Part shown: positions 21,238 to 32,664 of the stretch, one piece after another
How positions within the stretch are numbered: the stretch's first letter is position 1
Layout: every line of letters begins with the position of its first letter
Origin: Paramecium octaurelia
Lineage: Eukaryota > Ciliophora > Oligohymenophorea > Peniculida > Parameciidae
Direction: 5' to 3'
NCBI GenBank assembly: GCA_905182995.1
Contig: CAJJDP010000110.1
Coordinates: 73,699 to 137,698, forward strand
Length of the DNA stretch: 64,000 nt
Program-made: the position numbers and the translations under genes
Notes under the pieces: generated by a model
Told to the model about the DNA's origin: nothing
Seen by the model: the letters and a program-made list of their open reading frames with translations, nothing else
Databases searched by the model: none

Positions 21238-22667
21238 ATGAGTTTTTAAGGGTTTTTAGTGAAGAAAACAATTTAACAGTTTCCAATTCGATAGAGACCT
21301 ATATATTACGAGGACTACACAGATTAAAACTTAGTGCTCTTCATAAATAAGAAATTGGCTGATTTAAGATGTATTGTTTAGAAATAGTAGTTAAAAGTGG
21401 CAGCAACGATCTATCGGCAAAGCGCATCATGAATTTAAAGATTAAGATTCCGAAGGATAAAAATACTGATGGTCCAAAGATGAAGAGGAAGGCTTCTCTT
21501 AAATAAAAAACCGTCTCTGCAGATGAGTCAGAAAAGAAAAGCAAGTACAAATTCCGATCTCCATAAATAAAACCTGAAGTAAAACTTGCTTCTTATCTAA
21601 ATGATGAATTGCTGAAATAACATTAAATTTCATAGTTATTCCAAGAGTACAAACTAGCAAATTTGAAGGCAAATCTAGTGAGATTGAAATCAAAGAAAAA
21701 TTATGAATTGAATGAATTGAATCATATAGAATTGGAAGATGATGAACAAGTGAAGTTCTTTCTGCAAGAGATTTGCAAGAATCATCCTGAAATTGAAGTT
21801 AGTCAATTACTACAAGTAGATGTTGAAAAGAAGCAAACAAAAATGGAGAGTCATAAATAAACATTACAAGAATTAATTGAAAAGCGTATTAAGTAAGAAC
21901 AAAATGAAAATTTGGTCAAGATGGAACAACAATACTAAAAGAATTTAGTCAACATATACAAAGAAACCAGATATGATTAATTTGAGCCCGAATTCAAAAA
22001 GCAAGGATAAATCAATATTTGTAAAATCAAGAAACAGAAAGAGATTCAAGATAAAATGTTCTCGGAGATCTTCAAAGTCAAACATCCCACATCTGAACAT
22101 AATTAGAAGCAACATTATTTTCGTAGATAATATGTTACACCCAATAAAAAACATCAAGCTGCCAAATCATAACAATTCTAAAACAATATCTTTCTTTCTT
22201 AACCAGATACTATTTAAATTACTCCTCAAACCTCAATCATCAATGAATTCAAAGTAAGTCCCCTCACTACCTCCGTTGGAACTTACAGTGATATCAAGTC
22301 TCCTCTGAATTCTTATAAGAAAAATGATTTCAGTTTAAAGTTGAAAACGATTATGGACAAATGTGACATCATTGAAGTCGAATAAGCCAAACATAATGAA
22401 ATCATTAAGAAAAAAATGAATAAGATGGGTAAAGATATGTATCATCATTTCGAAACTGCCAGAAACAGATACCAGAATCAAGAAATGGAAATTGATGTCA
22501 ATGAAGGTTTTGAACGCTTCTTATAAGAAAATCAATTTAAAAGGAAATTGATACAATATCAGGTGAATTAAGTTCAAAATCTCCATGAAGTTCTAAGTCA
22601 AAGGGCTAAAAGAGAAATGACCAATAATTTTATGGGTACAGATTTAGACAAAAGACAATTAATTTGA
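21238..22667 (+). CDS. Hypothetical charged protein, about 465 aa
   Basis: A frame of 433 codons is certain from ATG 21369 to TGA 22665-22667. An earlier ATG at 21238 gives MSFQGFLVKKTIQQFPIRQR and can be joined to it by a 35-nt (AAG-ending) or 26-nt intron; both give lengths divisible by three and I cannot choose. The protein is Lys/Glu/Gln-rich with helical stretches and a central basic region, and has no recognisable enzyme motif. The early part (KIKIPKDKNTDGPKMKRKAS) is nuclear-protein-like. Only 64 bp separate it from the RBR gene. No family assigned. Confidence 0.6.
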
Positions 22668-22700
22668 TTTAAGAAATAAAATTATTTTATAATAATATTA

Positions 22701-24320
22701 ATGAATATAAGTTAAATGTCTGAATAAAGTTCAGAGGATAGTGATGAATCACCAAAGTTAATCTAACTTAATAGATAAAGAAAACATCTATCAGAGATCG
22801 ACGTTCTTATTGCTACCTTATAAATTGAACCAAAACAAAGGAGTTGGCAATAATTGAAGTTTCTTTGTGATACTTTTGAATAAAATGTCCATTACTTTTC
22901 TTAATTACGTAATAAACTTACAACTTCAATTCTTATTAAATTAATGGCTACTATTTCACTAGAGTAATTTACCTCATTTAATGTCGTTTTTAATTAAGGG
23001 GAAACTGGGAGAAAAATGTATGTCATATTAAAAGGGGAAGTGGCAGTTCTTATAAAAACCGATGATCAAAATGAGATAATTCAAAAGGAAGATCATAGAC
23101 GAAGAAGTAAGTTATTGTAATAATTAGGGGCAACCAAAACATTTGATGAATTGATATTGCATAAATTTTCTAACTATAGGATTGTAGCTTATAAAAAACA
23201 ATATGACTACTTTGGAGAAATAGCAATTGAGTAGAGGATTCCTCGCACAGCTACAGTTATTGCCAAAGAGCCTTGTATTTTTGCAATAATCACATTTGAT
23301 GCTTATTAATCTTTACTGAGCGAATTATAGGCTGATAATTTGTAATTGAGATAGGTTGTGATAGCAAGGATGTATCCATTTAATCTATTAAATGAATAAC
23401 AGTTTTAACAGATTTTACATAATTATGAAGAACTAAATATACAGGGTGGTTGTTTGTTATATAGAGAACAATAGAATGCAGATGCAATATATCTGGTGAT
23501 TAAGGGAGAAGTGTTGGTGCAGATTAAGGAATTAGTTGATAATGCTGCTGCTTAGATTCAAGAATAGAAATATTTTGTGAATTTCTAAAAGTAACAGAGA
23601 ATTAAAAATATTGGCCTATTTGGGACAGGGTAAATAGTGGGAGATTATGAATTGTATTTACAAAAGAAGTACAAGCATAAGTTGATAAGGAGGACTATAG
23701 CAATAGTTAAAAGTGACTCTAGAATTATCAGGATTCCCATGAAATAATTTGTAGACGTAATAGAACATGGACTTTCAACAAAATGGCTATTACGTTATGT
23801 AAATGAGAAGTATGAATAGAAGGAACAGTTACCAATATTATAATTGAAGGATGAGTAGGAGAATAGGAAAGTGTAATCGTTCATATCACCTCAATTCAAA
23901 AAAATGATTCTTCGATTGAAGAAACATCATGATCGCAACAAAATTTCGAGTGATCGATATTAACAGATCATTTACAAACAAAATGTGGAGGACGGGAATA
24001 ACGAGTAATAGTTTATAGGATTAAAGAAGGAAATCAATTATTAGGATAAATCTTTGCTTAAGTATTTAGCTAAGGATCAGATTTTACATAAGAGGAAGAG
24101 CAATACTCTGACTAATTTTAGTATAGACAAATTCGCCTCGACTTTAAAATCTAGGGTTAGATTCACTAAATTATTAACATAAATAGATGAGGAGACAAGT
24201 TGTTACAGATTTCATTCTACTCCAACTAAAACAAATGGGTTCTCATCTAAATAGATTCAAACTCTTACTAATATTCAATCTCCATAATATAAATTCAACT
24301 AAACATTCAAAATGAATTGA
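22701..24320 (+). CDS. Protein with two cyclic-nucleotide-binding domains, 539 aa
   Basis: Intronless, 540 codons. The first CNB domain (about residues 60-215) has GETGRKMYVILKGEVAVLI and the phosphate-binding-cassette region YFGEIAIEQRIPRTATVIAK, matching the FGE[IL]A...RTA[TS] signature. A second, weaker CNB domain follows (YLVIKGEVLVQI...VGDYELYL) without a clear Arg in the cassette, so it may not bind nucleotide. I see no membrane segments, kinase or PKA docking helix. It is therefore not a channel and is unlike a standard PKA regulatory subunit. The C-terminal 200 residues are basic and disordered. The next gene is a paralogue in tandem, 21 bp away. Start taken at the first in-frame ATG, 22701; another lies five codons on. 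Confidence 0.78.
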
Positions 24321-24341
24321 CTATTATTTATTTATCAATTT

Positions 24342-26086
24342 ATGTATAAAAAATAATCAGCTAGACCTGATTCATCGAAACCTAGTAAATTAGTGATTGC
24401 AGTAAACTAACTGATAGAACAATAAGAACAACCCGAACAAATGGTAATATGAACACTTATCATTGTAAGTTACTAAAAAAGATCACTAACCTATGGTCGA
24501 ATAAACAGAGTTCTGAACATGATCAGAATATCCAATATTAACGATGCCTGTACATCCTACAATTAGAACCAGATGATAGATCATAAAGTCAAGCCAAATA
24601 AGTTTAAGCTTATTTTGAGAAGCATTTCCATTACATAGGGTATTAATTTATACCTATGGTAGATAAATACGAGGATAACTATCACCAGAACTTTATTTAA
24701 AGTTATTCAAGAATCTCTTATTTGAGAGAGTGAATTAATTTGAATTAGTCTTCAATTATGGTGAAAAGGGAAGGAAGATGTATTTTATTTTGGAAGGTGA
24801 AGTAGGTATCTTATTACCTCAAGAAGATGAATCATAAACTGAACGTAAATTAGATCGTAATTAAATTACTAATAATGTAAGTGTCAGCAATCAAACGATT
24901 TGATGAGTTATTATTGCACAATTACAGCAATCATAAATTAGTTGCCATCAAAAAGAAATCAGATCATTTTGGTGAAATTGCTATTGAATAAAGAGTCCCT
25001 AGAACAGCTACAGTGGTTGCCAAAACAGAGTGTATATTTGCCACATTATCTTACGATGCTTATCAGAGTGTTCTTGGATTATTACAAGAACAAATCATGA
25101 AAAGGAAATTCGAAATCATTCGATCGATTCCTCCTTTTAAAAATTGGGTACACACTTCCTAATATGTGTTTTTGCATAATTGTGAAGAACACACCTTTGA
25201 AACAAATAACATCATTTACAAAAGATTCAACAAATGCGATTCCGTTTATTTGATCATAGAAGGAGAAATCCTAGTGCAGAAATGGGAATAGTATCGACTA
25301 GACTCAGAAGAGAACGAAGTGTTCTTACCACAAGGTGAAAAAATGACTACTTTGGGTAGGTATTCAAATGGCCAGGTAGTAGGGGATTATGAAGTGTATT
25401 TAACCAAAATGCAATAGAATTTAGTCAAGAGATCCTCTTAAGCCAAATGCATGGTTAAAACTTCAGTTCTACGAGTTCCCATTCAATAATACATAGAGAA
25501 TATGCGGAATAACCAAACAGAGGAGTGGTTATAATAATATTATGAAGACAAGTTCAACAAAAAATGGATTAATTATGAAAGTGTAACATCACTTCAGAAA
25601 AGTGCATCTGTTCCGATTAAGAATTAATATATACTCCCAAATGCAAATTAGAAAAGCACTCATATTTTACGTAAAATTTCTTAACCTTGTACTTCAAAAT
25701 TTATTGAATGCTCTTCTAATTATAATGAAAACCAAGTTATTACTTACTCACAAGATTTATTAAACCTTATGAAATAGAATAGGAAATATAGAGACAATTC
25801 TCAAAATCAAAAAAATAATCACTCTATCCATTCTTCTTATAATATTATTTAGAATCTAAAAAATAAGATTTTGAATTATTAAGATAGGTTTTAATTGGAA
25901 AGCAGAAGTGGAGTGCAATCTTAGAGCATATTCGATAGAAAGAGATGCCAATCTCGTATAGACGTTGATAGTTTTTAAACATAATTCCTGTTGAAACCGA
26001 GTACTTGTTCTTAAAAGAAACGAACAAAATTTAAGAGCATGCATAAGTTTGAATATTTGTCTAAAGTGATTAAAATGGGATCTTGA
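24342..26086 (+). CDS. Second protein with cyclic-nucleotide-binding domains, 554 aa
   Basis: Tandem paralogue of the gene before it. Signature stretches align closely: YGEKGRKMYFILEGEVGILL and HFGEIAIEQRVPRTATVVAK in the first CNB domain, YLIIEGEILVQKW and VVGDYEVYLTK in the second. Three introns are needed here (26 nt ending AAG, 23 nt ending TAG, 25 or 31 nt ending AAG/CAG) and none in the paralogue, so introns were gained or lost after duplication. The last 180 residues are Asn/Ser/Gln-rich and differ. Ends at TGA 26084-26086. Likely a soluble cAMP or cGMP sensor; the partner is unknown. Confidence 0.75.
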
Positions 26087-26123
26087 TTACTTTATATAAT
26101 TTTATCTTCATTTATAAACTTCA

Positions 26124-26752
26124 ATGATACATTCAGAGGAAGAGAGTGTCAACAGTTTCACACCTGGATCGTAATATACATTCGTTATTAGTAGGCAAGA
26201 CTAAAACCTTGAAGAGCATAAAAATAAGGACTCAAAAAAATATGCCATCATTGATTAATCTATTCGAATTCAATTACTACGCCGTATACTTTCAAAACAG
26301 GCGACAATTAAGGATGCTGCTAAAGAGTTTGGTGTTAATTTTTCAACTGCCAAGGCAATATTGCAAACCTATAGGAAGGAAGGAAGAATTGGAAAGAAAA
26401 AAACAAGAGAAAGAAATAAAAACAGATAGGAATCAGGTGAAAATAGTTCTCCCAGGAAGATTTAATCGATGTATAACCTGGAATAGCCTTAATAAATGAG
26501 AGCAATATCTCCAGAATAGAAACCATAAGCACCAGCCATTTAACCTATATTCTCAGTGATGAGTTCTCCAAATCTAGACAATCCTTAAGCATAAATTGCA
26601 TTGGCTCTTTGCTAAAGGGAACTAGCTCAACAAAAATTAATTAATTTCTAATTAATGATGATGATTCAAGTAACTTAGAATCTTTATTAATTTAGAACTT
26701 CAAAAATATTTCGCAATTATAAGTCAAGGAAGAACCAAATATAATTAATTGA
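26124..26752 (+). CDS. Helix-turn-helix protein, 192 aa
   Basis: Starts MIHSEEESVNSFTPGSQDQN; ends at TGA 26750-26752. Two introns, 24 nt and 26 nt, both ending TAG, leave 579 coding bases. Residues about 37-75 carry the HTH core IQLLRRILSKQATIKDAAKE then FGVNFSTAKAILQTYRKEGR, followed by a basic patch (KKKTRERNKNR). The core matches the protein at 9219-9631. The pattern resembles transposase-like or Psq-type HTH domains of ciliate and other eukaryotic DNA-binding proteins. A Pro/Gln/Met-rich tail follows. Target unknown. Confidence 0.65.
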
Positions 26753-26872
26753 ATTAATAATATATATATATATTATTTATCTATCCATCGTATTATATAT
26801 ACAACATTAATCATCACTATTATTATGGAGCCCTTTCAGCTGACTGTAATTCTTCTAAAGAAATAGGTAAAA

Positions 26873-27488
26873 TCAATAATTACCCATTGGCATTTTCTTT
26901 ACAAAATACAACATTACGACAGTTATTGCGATCATGAAGAAATATTAATTTTGGTAGATCTGTGACAAACTCAATTCCTCTTCTTTCTATTGAGATATAT
27001 GAATTATGGTTATACTTCAAAGTAATCTTTTCTTTGGATGATCTCAAATAGCATTTAATCTCTTGTTTGTATTCTTTGTTGCTTGCTTTATTATTATTAT
27101 TTAGGTCTTTATCTTGAGATTGGGTGAATTTTTGAAACTGCTACATTTGTACCTTTATTGCTGGTATAAACATCAATAAATGCAGATTCATAGACAAAAT
27201 ATCTTGAATGTATTTCTAAGAAGTATCTTCCATTTGGAATATTGTAGCTAGGATTAATGTCTAGATGGATACAATGCAAAGATTCCATTTTTTTAAGTAT
27301 GTGTTTCATATTGTCCATAATTCAGTGTTACTTTGAGAATGGAATCATCTTGCACAAACTCTCTTTGTAATTCTTGTATATATATGGAAGAAGATGGTAC
27401 ATTAAAGAACCTTGCCTTCGATTTTGGATTATGTAGCAAATGCAATCATGGGATATGCAACGAGTAACAGGAGATGAAAAATGGCCAT
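26873..27488 (-). CDS. EMC7-like subunit of the ER membrane protein complex, 177 aa
   Basis: EMC inserts membrane proteins at the ER; EMC7 has a lumenal beta-sandwich and one transmembrane helix. Here: signal peptide MAIFHLLLLVAYPMIAFATQ, IEGKV, then LNYGQYETHTQKNGIFA, FYNIPNGRYFLEIHSRYFVY and FIDVY, which follow the family's Gly...Asp-Gly-Ser-Phe...Asn-Val-Pro-Xaa-Gly-Ser-Tyr pattern. A Gln-rich linker leads to DYFEKEELSLSQIYQNQYFF and a helix MIAITVVMLYFVKKMPMGNY. Three introns (28 nt ending AAG, 25 nt and 29 nt ending TAG) leave 534 bases. The last intron is what brings in the membrane helix. Nodal-modulator-type sandwiches are an alternative, but the size and C-terminal helix favour EMC7. 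Confidence 0.7.
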
Positions 27489-27521
27489 TTAATATATAAT
27501 ATTTATTTGTTATAATTTGAA

Positions 27522-28141
27522 ATGGAACAAGGAATTGAATAATTAGGATTCAGTAATCGAAATAGATAAGTGGGATAGATAGTGAGTAGTGGAAAGAAGA
27601 AGAGTAAGAGTAATGATGAGGGATAGAAGATAATAAGATTGGATAAATTGAGATAGTAGATTGTGAGTTTGGAAATTGAAACTAAGAAGCCAAAGTTGAA
27701 ATTGAAGAAACTAAATAGTGAGAACATGTTATTGATGGAGAAACAACAGTTGGAGGATGACATAAAAGATATAAGTTAGAGATTAGAGAAAATGAAATAG
27801 AACAAGATAGTGAGTAAATAGTAATAGTGTGATTTGTTATAGGATAAATAGGTATGAACAAATGAAATTTGTAAATAGGATTTCGAGTAAAGGTGGAATA
27901 ACATTTAGAAGGAGGATGAAATTTAAAGTTTTTAGGAAAGAATGCAAAGTACTTTATTGTTGATAATATTCTTTATTTGATACTAGCTCTACTCAATGAG
28001 GAGTAGGAACCAAGCAATCATGATATTGAGATCTTGACCAAAGAAGTTGAAGAACTATTGTGTTTCAAAATAGAGGATGAACCAACTAAGTACGATCTAT
28101 TCATTATAGAGGAAGAACAATAAGATTAATCTTTTACTTGA
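27522..28141 (+). CDS. Coiled-coil protein, 184 aa
   Basis: Starts MEQGIEQLGFSNRNRQVGQI; ends at TGA 28139-28141. Strongly charged, Lys/Glu-rich with heptads. Two introns: 27 nt (GTATGA...TAG) and one at 27949-27986 of 38 nt (GTACTT...CTAG), long for this genome but the only one I found that restores the frame. 33 bp from the divergent EMC7 gene start. An (AAT)n run begins 9 bp after the stop. No family recognised. Confidence 0.55.
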
Positions 28142-28149
28142 TTTATATC

Positions 28150-28150
<1 letters not shown>

Positions 28151-28186
<36 letters not shown>
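28151..28186. repeat. (AAT)12 microsatellite
   Basis: Twelve perfect AAT units between two plus-strand genes, in the 3' end or promoter region. Likely length-variable. Confidence 0.9.
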
Positions 28187-28187
<1 letters not shown>

Positions 28188-28194
28188 TACAGAT

Positions 28195-28871
28195 ATGAAA
28201 TGTTAGACAGTTGAAATTGACGATGATGACACTCTACTTGAAAATCGAGATGGATCCATTATACAGCGTACCAATTGCTGCTTACAACTCTAGTCGAACC
28301 GTATTCAAATGATGCCCAAATACATATCACTCAAAGAAATGTAGAAAGCGAAGATGAAGGTTCCCAGGCTGACTCTCTGGATGAATAGATTGGATAGGCC
28401 ATTCCCTCTCTTGTTAATTCCATTCTTGAGATGATGCTCAAATAGCAACTCACAATTCTCATTATCGTAATCCTTCATGCCATTTTAAATACAATCTTTA
28501 CATTCTTGGGTGTTTGTTTTAGACAAGATACAATAAATAAATTGCAAGCCTTATTGGATTCCCAAGAGCGAGCCGAGTAACTCTATTGGTTTCTAACAGT
28601 AATTGACATCGTTAGCTGCCTCATCTTCTATTATTTGGCTATATCAGCCTATAGAACTAAATCCTATTTGATGTATCAATTATTACTCAAATGGGTTTAT
28701 TATTGTTTCTTCATCCAAGTTTTCTTGGCCTACATCAACAAGTACAATTATCACATTATTAGATTGAACATTTTATTGGTATTTCTGAAGATCCTGACAT
28801 ACATCTACTCAAAGTTTGTGGCCCAATTAATCAAAGGAATTGTGAATCTCCCTCGACAGAGAGCAGATTGA
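28195..28871 (+). CDS. Membrane protein with four predicted helices, 216 aa
   Basis: Acidic N-terminal 60 residues, then hydrophobic segments LTILIIVILHAILNTIFTFL, YWFLTVIDIVSCLIFYYLAI, WVYYCFFIQVFLAYI and IIRLNILLVFLKILTYIY, and a short basic tail NLPRQRAD. One 26-nt intron (GTACCA...CTAG) joins MKCQTVEIDDDDTLLENRDG to the rest and is required for the frame. The four-helix arrangement without catalytic motifs does not identify a family. Confidence 0.6.
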
Positions 28872-29195
28872 ATGATAAATTGAAGAATGATGTCGATTCA
28901 TAATTAATTATTATCTACTTTATGCTAGATATGATAATCTTCCTTTAGACCATCCTCTCTCTCTTTATTTCATATAATAAATGAGTTTTAATGTTCATTA
29001 ATATACAAAGATACGATTAGTCTTCCGCCAAGACATACTTAGTATTCAAACTAAAATGTTTGTATTAAATATTATTAAAATTTAAAATGTTGCTATTCTC
29101 GTACCAATTACAAAATTAACACAAAATTCAAGAAATTGCGCTCACCCCAAAACAAAAGGCAAATATTAAAAGGATTATAAGCTATTAAATAAATA
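28872..29195. other. Intergenic region with a doubtful small frame
   Basis: A frame from ATG 28981 to TGA 29197-29199 could give 72 residues (MSFNVHQYTKIRLVFRQDIL...) and would overlap the cyclin ATG in another frame. Its length is what chance would give with a single stop codon, so I do not call it. Otherwise AT-rich promoter-like DNA. Confidence 0.35.
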
Positions 29196-30347
29196 ATGAA
29201 GATGGATGACAAAAGATTCAAGTTGCTACTAGGAGTCCATTATTTAGGGTCAACAAGTAAGCAATCACAATCATTCATAGACTACTTTGCCTCCTCCACT
29301 AAAGCATCAACCATAAAAAGATGTGTCCAGACTCAAACCTCCACCTAGGATTGTACTCAAAATGACTATTCAATACAATCTCCATAAATTATTAAGGTAA
29401 TTATTCTTACATCAACCTTCTAGAAAGTCAAGACAACAGCGGATAGTACTCAAAATACATACGAAGATGATTTTTACTGTCATGAGAATCTAAAAATAGA
29501 GGAAACTATACAATTACCTATAACTTTCACCAATCGAAACAGCGGCATTCCAAATTAAAAGCAGTTCTATTACATTAACCCACTCTACATCTAAGAATTC
29601 AAAGAAAAAGAGTATAACTATAAAACTAGAGCAATAATACTCAATCGAATCCTTGACAATTGCATTAACATGAACAATCCTTACTTTCACAAAGCCATCT
29701 ACCTATTTGATCTATTTCTAAGTAAACTCAAGTGCAAGACCATCTCAAATCAATAGTAATTAAGATTTCTGTCTTTGGCTATAATATTTGTGATCACTAA
29801 AATGAATGCAGAAAGTTCAAATGTCAACCTTCTACTCTCCTAATCATCACTTAACATGAACAAACAACAACTACTCTAATACGAAAGACTCATCCTTAAA
29901 GTATTGGATTGGCATACGAATCCACTAACAATACAAGACATATTTTATGAAGTGATTTTGCGATTTCAGGTAGCCTTTCCAAACTTGAATGCATACATGT
30001 CTAATCAGCAATTACATCTTAAAATCTAAATTAATGAAAGTGACATGAAAATTATCAATCAGATCCTAAATGTCATTGTTTTGGATCACAATTACCTTAG
30101 TCATGATTTTGATGATCTTTCATTTTCCATTTTGTATGTGATGTACTAAAAGGAACTCAAAGAAAATGAATTTGAAGATTTTCTCAAAAAACATGAGAAG
30201 TCAAAGTCACAAATCCTAACATCAATTAAGTTTGTATCCAAATTTATTAGAGTTGTTTAATAATTGGTAATTTATAATATTTAATTTTAGAATGAGAAAT
30301 AGTTAGACATAAATTCATTAGAAATACTAAAACTAGTTTGTGATTGA
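29196..30347 (+). CDS. Cyclin-box protein, 358 aa
   Basis: Cyclins bind and activate cyclin-dependent kinases. The cyclin box runs from about residue 150: TRAIILNRILDNCINMNNPY, FHKAIYLFDLFLSKLKC, LRFLSLAIIFVITKMNAESS, QLLQYERLILKVLDWHTNPL. The RxLxxL-like start, the central Ala-Leu-Lys helix and the ERxIL..LDW helix follow the family. Three introns (24, 27 and 24 nt, all GTA...TAG) leave 1,077 coding bases. The N-terminal 110 residues are polar. I cannot assign a subclass; the ILKVLDW helix is general for cyclins. Ends at TGA 30345-30347. Confidence 0.75.
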
Positions 30348-30714
30348 TTTATATTTATGTGTTATATTCTTGTTCATTATTCTTTTAAACTTTTAATATC
30401 ATTCACTATTCTCATACATATTTAAAAATCATATTAGACAATTATCTGAATATGAATTGCTTTCTTCGAAACTATTAGAATATGTGATAATCTAATACAC
30501 ACTATAGAATCTAAATAGATAACAAGTAAACTGGTCTTAATAAATTATTTATAACAGATTGTTAAAATATAACCATAAATTAATCAAAATTATGTGAAGT
30601 TATAAAAAGTGAAGAAGAGGATCATTCGAGATATTGGACAAGATAACTATATATATTTGTTAATGAAATCTAATTAATTGTATATATTAGGAGTGGAGAA
30701 TTTAGACAATAATT
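30348..30714. other. AT-rich region between convergent genes
   Basis: No coding-like frame seen. Contains the 3' ends of the cyclin and MORN genes. Confidence 0.45.
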
Positions 30715-32052
30715 TCAATCATTTACTAGTTTAACTACTTTAGCTGGAGTATTGGTGGTTAACTTTGTGGTTGCCATTTTTCCCTTAATCCATTTACCTC
30801 TAAAGGTAGTTCCATTAGATTTAATGATTTATCCATTGCCATGTTGAAGCCCAGCCTTCCAAAGTCCCAAATACTTTTAACCATTAGGCCATATTAACAC
30901 ACCATAGCCTTCTCTCAAATCATTCACGTATTGACCATCATATTTTCTTCCATCCGGCCATTCGAAAACTCCTTTACCTTATTTAACTCCGTTTCTCCAT
31001 TCTCCGGTGTAGGTTCTCCCATCAGAGAACGCAAAATTTCCAAATCCAGACATAAGATCATTTTCGAATCTTCCCTCATAAATAGCTCCATCAGGATATA
31101 TCAATTTACCAAAACCACTTTTAAACCCTTCTTGAAAACTTCCTAGCCTTGGAATACAGATCAAATTTTACCCTCATAAATCCAACCGCCATCATAAGTT
31201 TATATTCCTTGCCCATTAGGTAAATCATTTTTCCATTCACCATCATAATATGACCCATCAGAAAATGTATATTTTCCTTTCCCCTTTACTTATCCATCAA
31301 CCCAAGTACCTAAAAATAGATCTCCATTTGAATGTTGAAATGTTCCAGATCCATTTGGCTTATTTTCATACCAATCTCCTATATAGAATGAATTTTCAGA
31401 TAAAATATACTTACCAAAACCATGAATCATTCCATCTTTCCATTAACCTTCATAAAATGCTCCATTTTAGAGTTCAATACAAGGCAATTTCTGCTACTAA
31501 TTTGTTTAGACTAATTATTGATCTTTTTTTTATAACGGTATGAAACATAATCCATTCATCTCTGCAGATATAGCTATTGGGTTGCTTGTAGGTCTGCTCA
31601 GATCTGAAACTGAACTAGCATCATCTTTCACTTCCTTATTTATATTTATAGTAATATCGGCATTGCAAAACTATTTTTAATTGGTCTCTTGCTCTTGATC
31701 CTTTCTTGGAGGCAATCTTTTAACTGTCTATTGTATTTAGAGAGTATTCTATTTCACTTATGAAGTTTCGGCTATAACCAAATCATTGTGAGAACTCTTT
31801 TAATTGATGATTGAAGAACTATGTTTTTGAGCTGTTGATCGAGAGAATTTAAATTGAAATTTTCTAAGTTTAAAGAAGATGATACTTTCGAATTACATAG
31901 CCTCTGAAATTAGCTTATATTTTAATCACTCCTTTCATTTCTTATTTGCTTAACTTCTTCCCAACTTTTTATTTACTCTTCGTTGTTTTTGTAGTCAAGA
32001 TCTCTTAGGTCTTATTTGGAACAGAATCATTGCACTGTTAACAATTTCCCAT
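30715..32052 (-). CDS. MORN-repeat protein with IQ motif and acylation signal, 428 aa
   Basis: Starts MGNCQQCNDSVPNKTQEIL at 32050-32052. MGNC is a typical N-myristoylation/palmitoylation start, so membrane attachment is likely. An IQ motif follows (IKIQANFRGYVIRK), a calmodulin site. After a disordered Ser/Gln region come at least eight MORN repeats from about residue 215, e.g. GAFYEGQWKDGMIHGFGKYI, GDWYENKPNGSGTFQHSNGD, YDGEWKNDLPNGQGIQTYDG and YTGEWRNGVKQGKGVFEWPD. MORN repeats bind lipids or partners at membranes and the ciliate cortex. Two introns, 22 nt and 29 nt, both ending TAG, leave 1,287 bases. A short frame directly upstream in the same phase is discussed separately. Confidence 0.85.
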
Positions 32053-32664
32053 TTGTCTGGTTCAATTATTAATATTTATGTTTATAGTCATCTAAGCCAC
32101 AAAATTACGATTTTCTTATGTAAAATCTTTTATTCTAAAATCATCAAACCCTTTATTATCATAAATCTCAATCCCCCGTCTCACCTTTGCTTGTAAAATC
32201 ATAGTCTCAATGAGTAGGATATCATAAAAATTTAGATCTATTACTTATTATCATATACAGTGAAGAGTTAAGATGAAAAGATATACTAAAAAGATTGATT
32301 ATAAATTTAAATAAGACAGATTGCGCAATAATAAAAGAAATTTTTAATTGTTCATTAGATTGAGTCCATGTGGATGAATAAATGATGCTTATAATTTAGA
32401 GTCCATATTATGATTTGCAGATTATTGTGATTTATTTATATAATAATCTATTATAGAGTTCATGGCATAGTTTGGATGTAGTTGGATTAATATAATTCTG
32501 CATTTCCTGGAGATCTTAAAATAGAACACTATAACACATTTGGAGTCAATCAGAAATAATGATTAAATGTCATTTTATTATTAAATTTTAACTGTTAAGC
32601 CATGAATAATTGCTATGCATAGAATTTAAGTCTGAGTTAATTACGTCAATTACCACAAGAACGT
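32053..32664. other. Intergenic region with a short in-phase frame upstream of the MORN gene
   Basis: On the minus strand, 32062-32202 reads MILQAKVRRGIEIYDNKGFD... for 46 residues, then TGA, then continues in phase into the MORN gene. Its base composition looks partly coding. It may be an upstream frame or an unrecognised exon. The rest (32203-32664) is AT-rich with nothing recognisable. Confidence 0.35.

Noticed and set aside
22701-26086. Cyclic-nucleotide-gated channels
   Set aside because: No membrane helices or pore sequence in either protein.
28981-29199. A 72-residue frame just before the cyclin gene
   Set aside because: Chance length, no family, and it would overlap the cyclin start codon.
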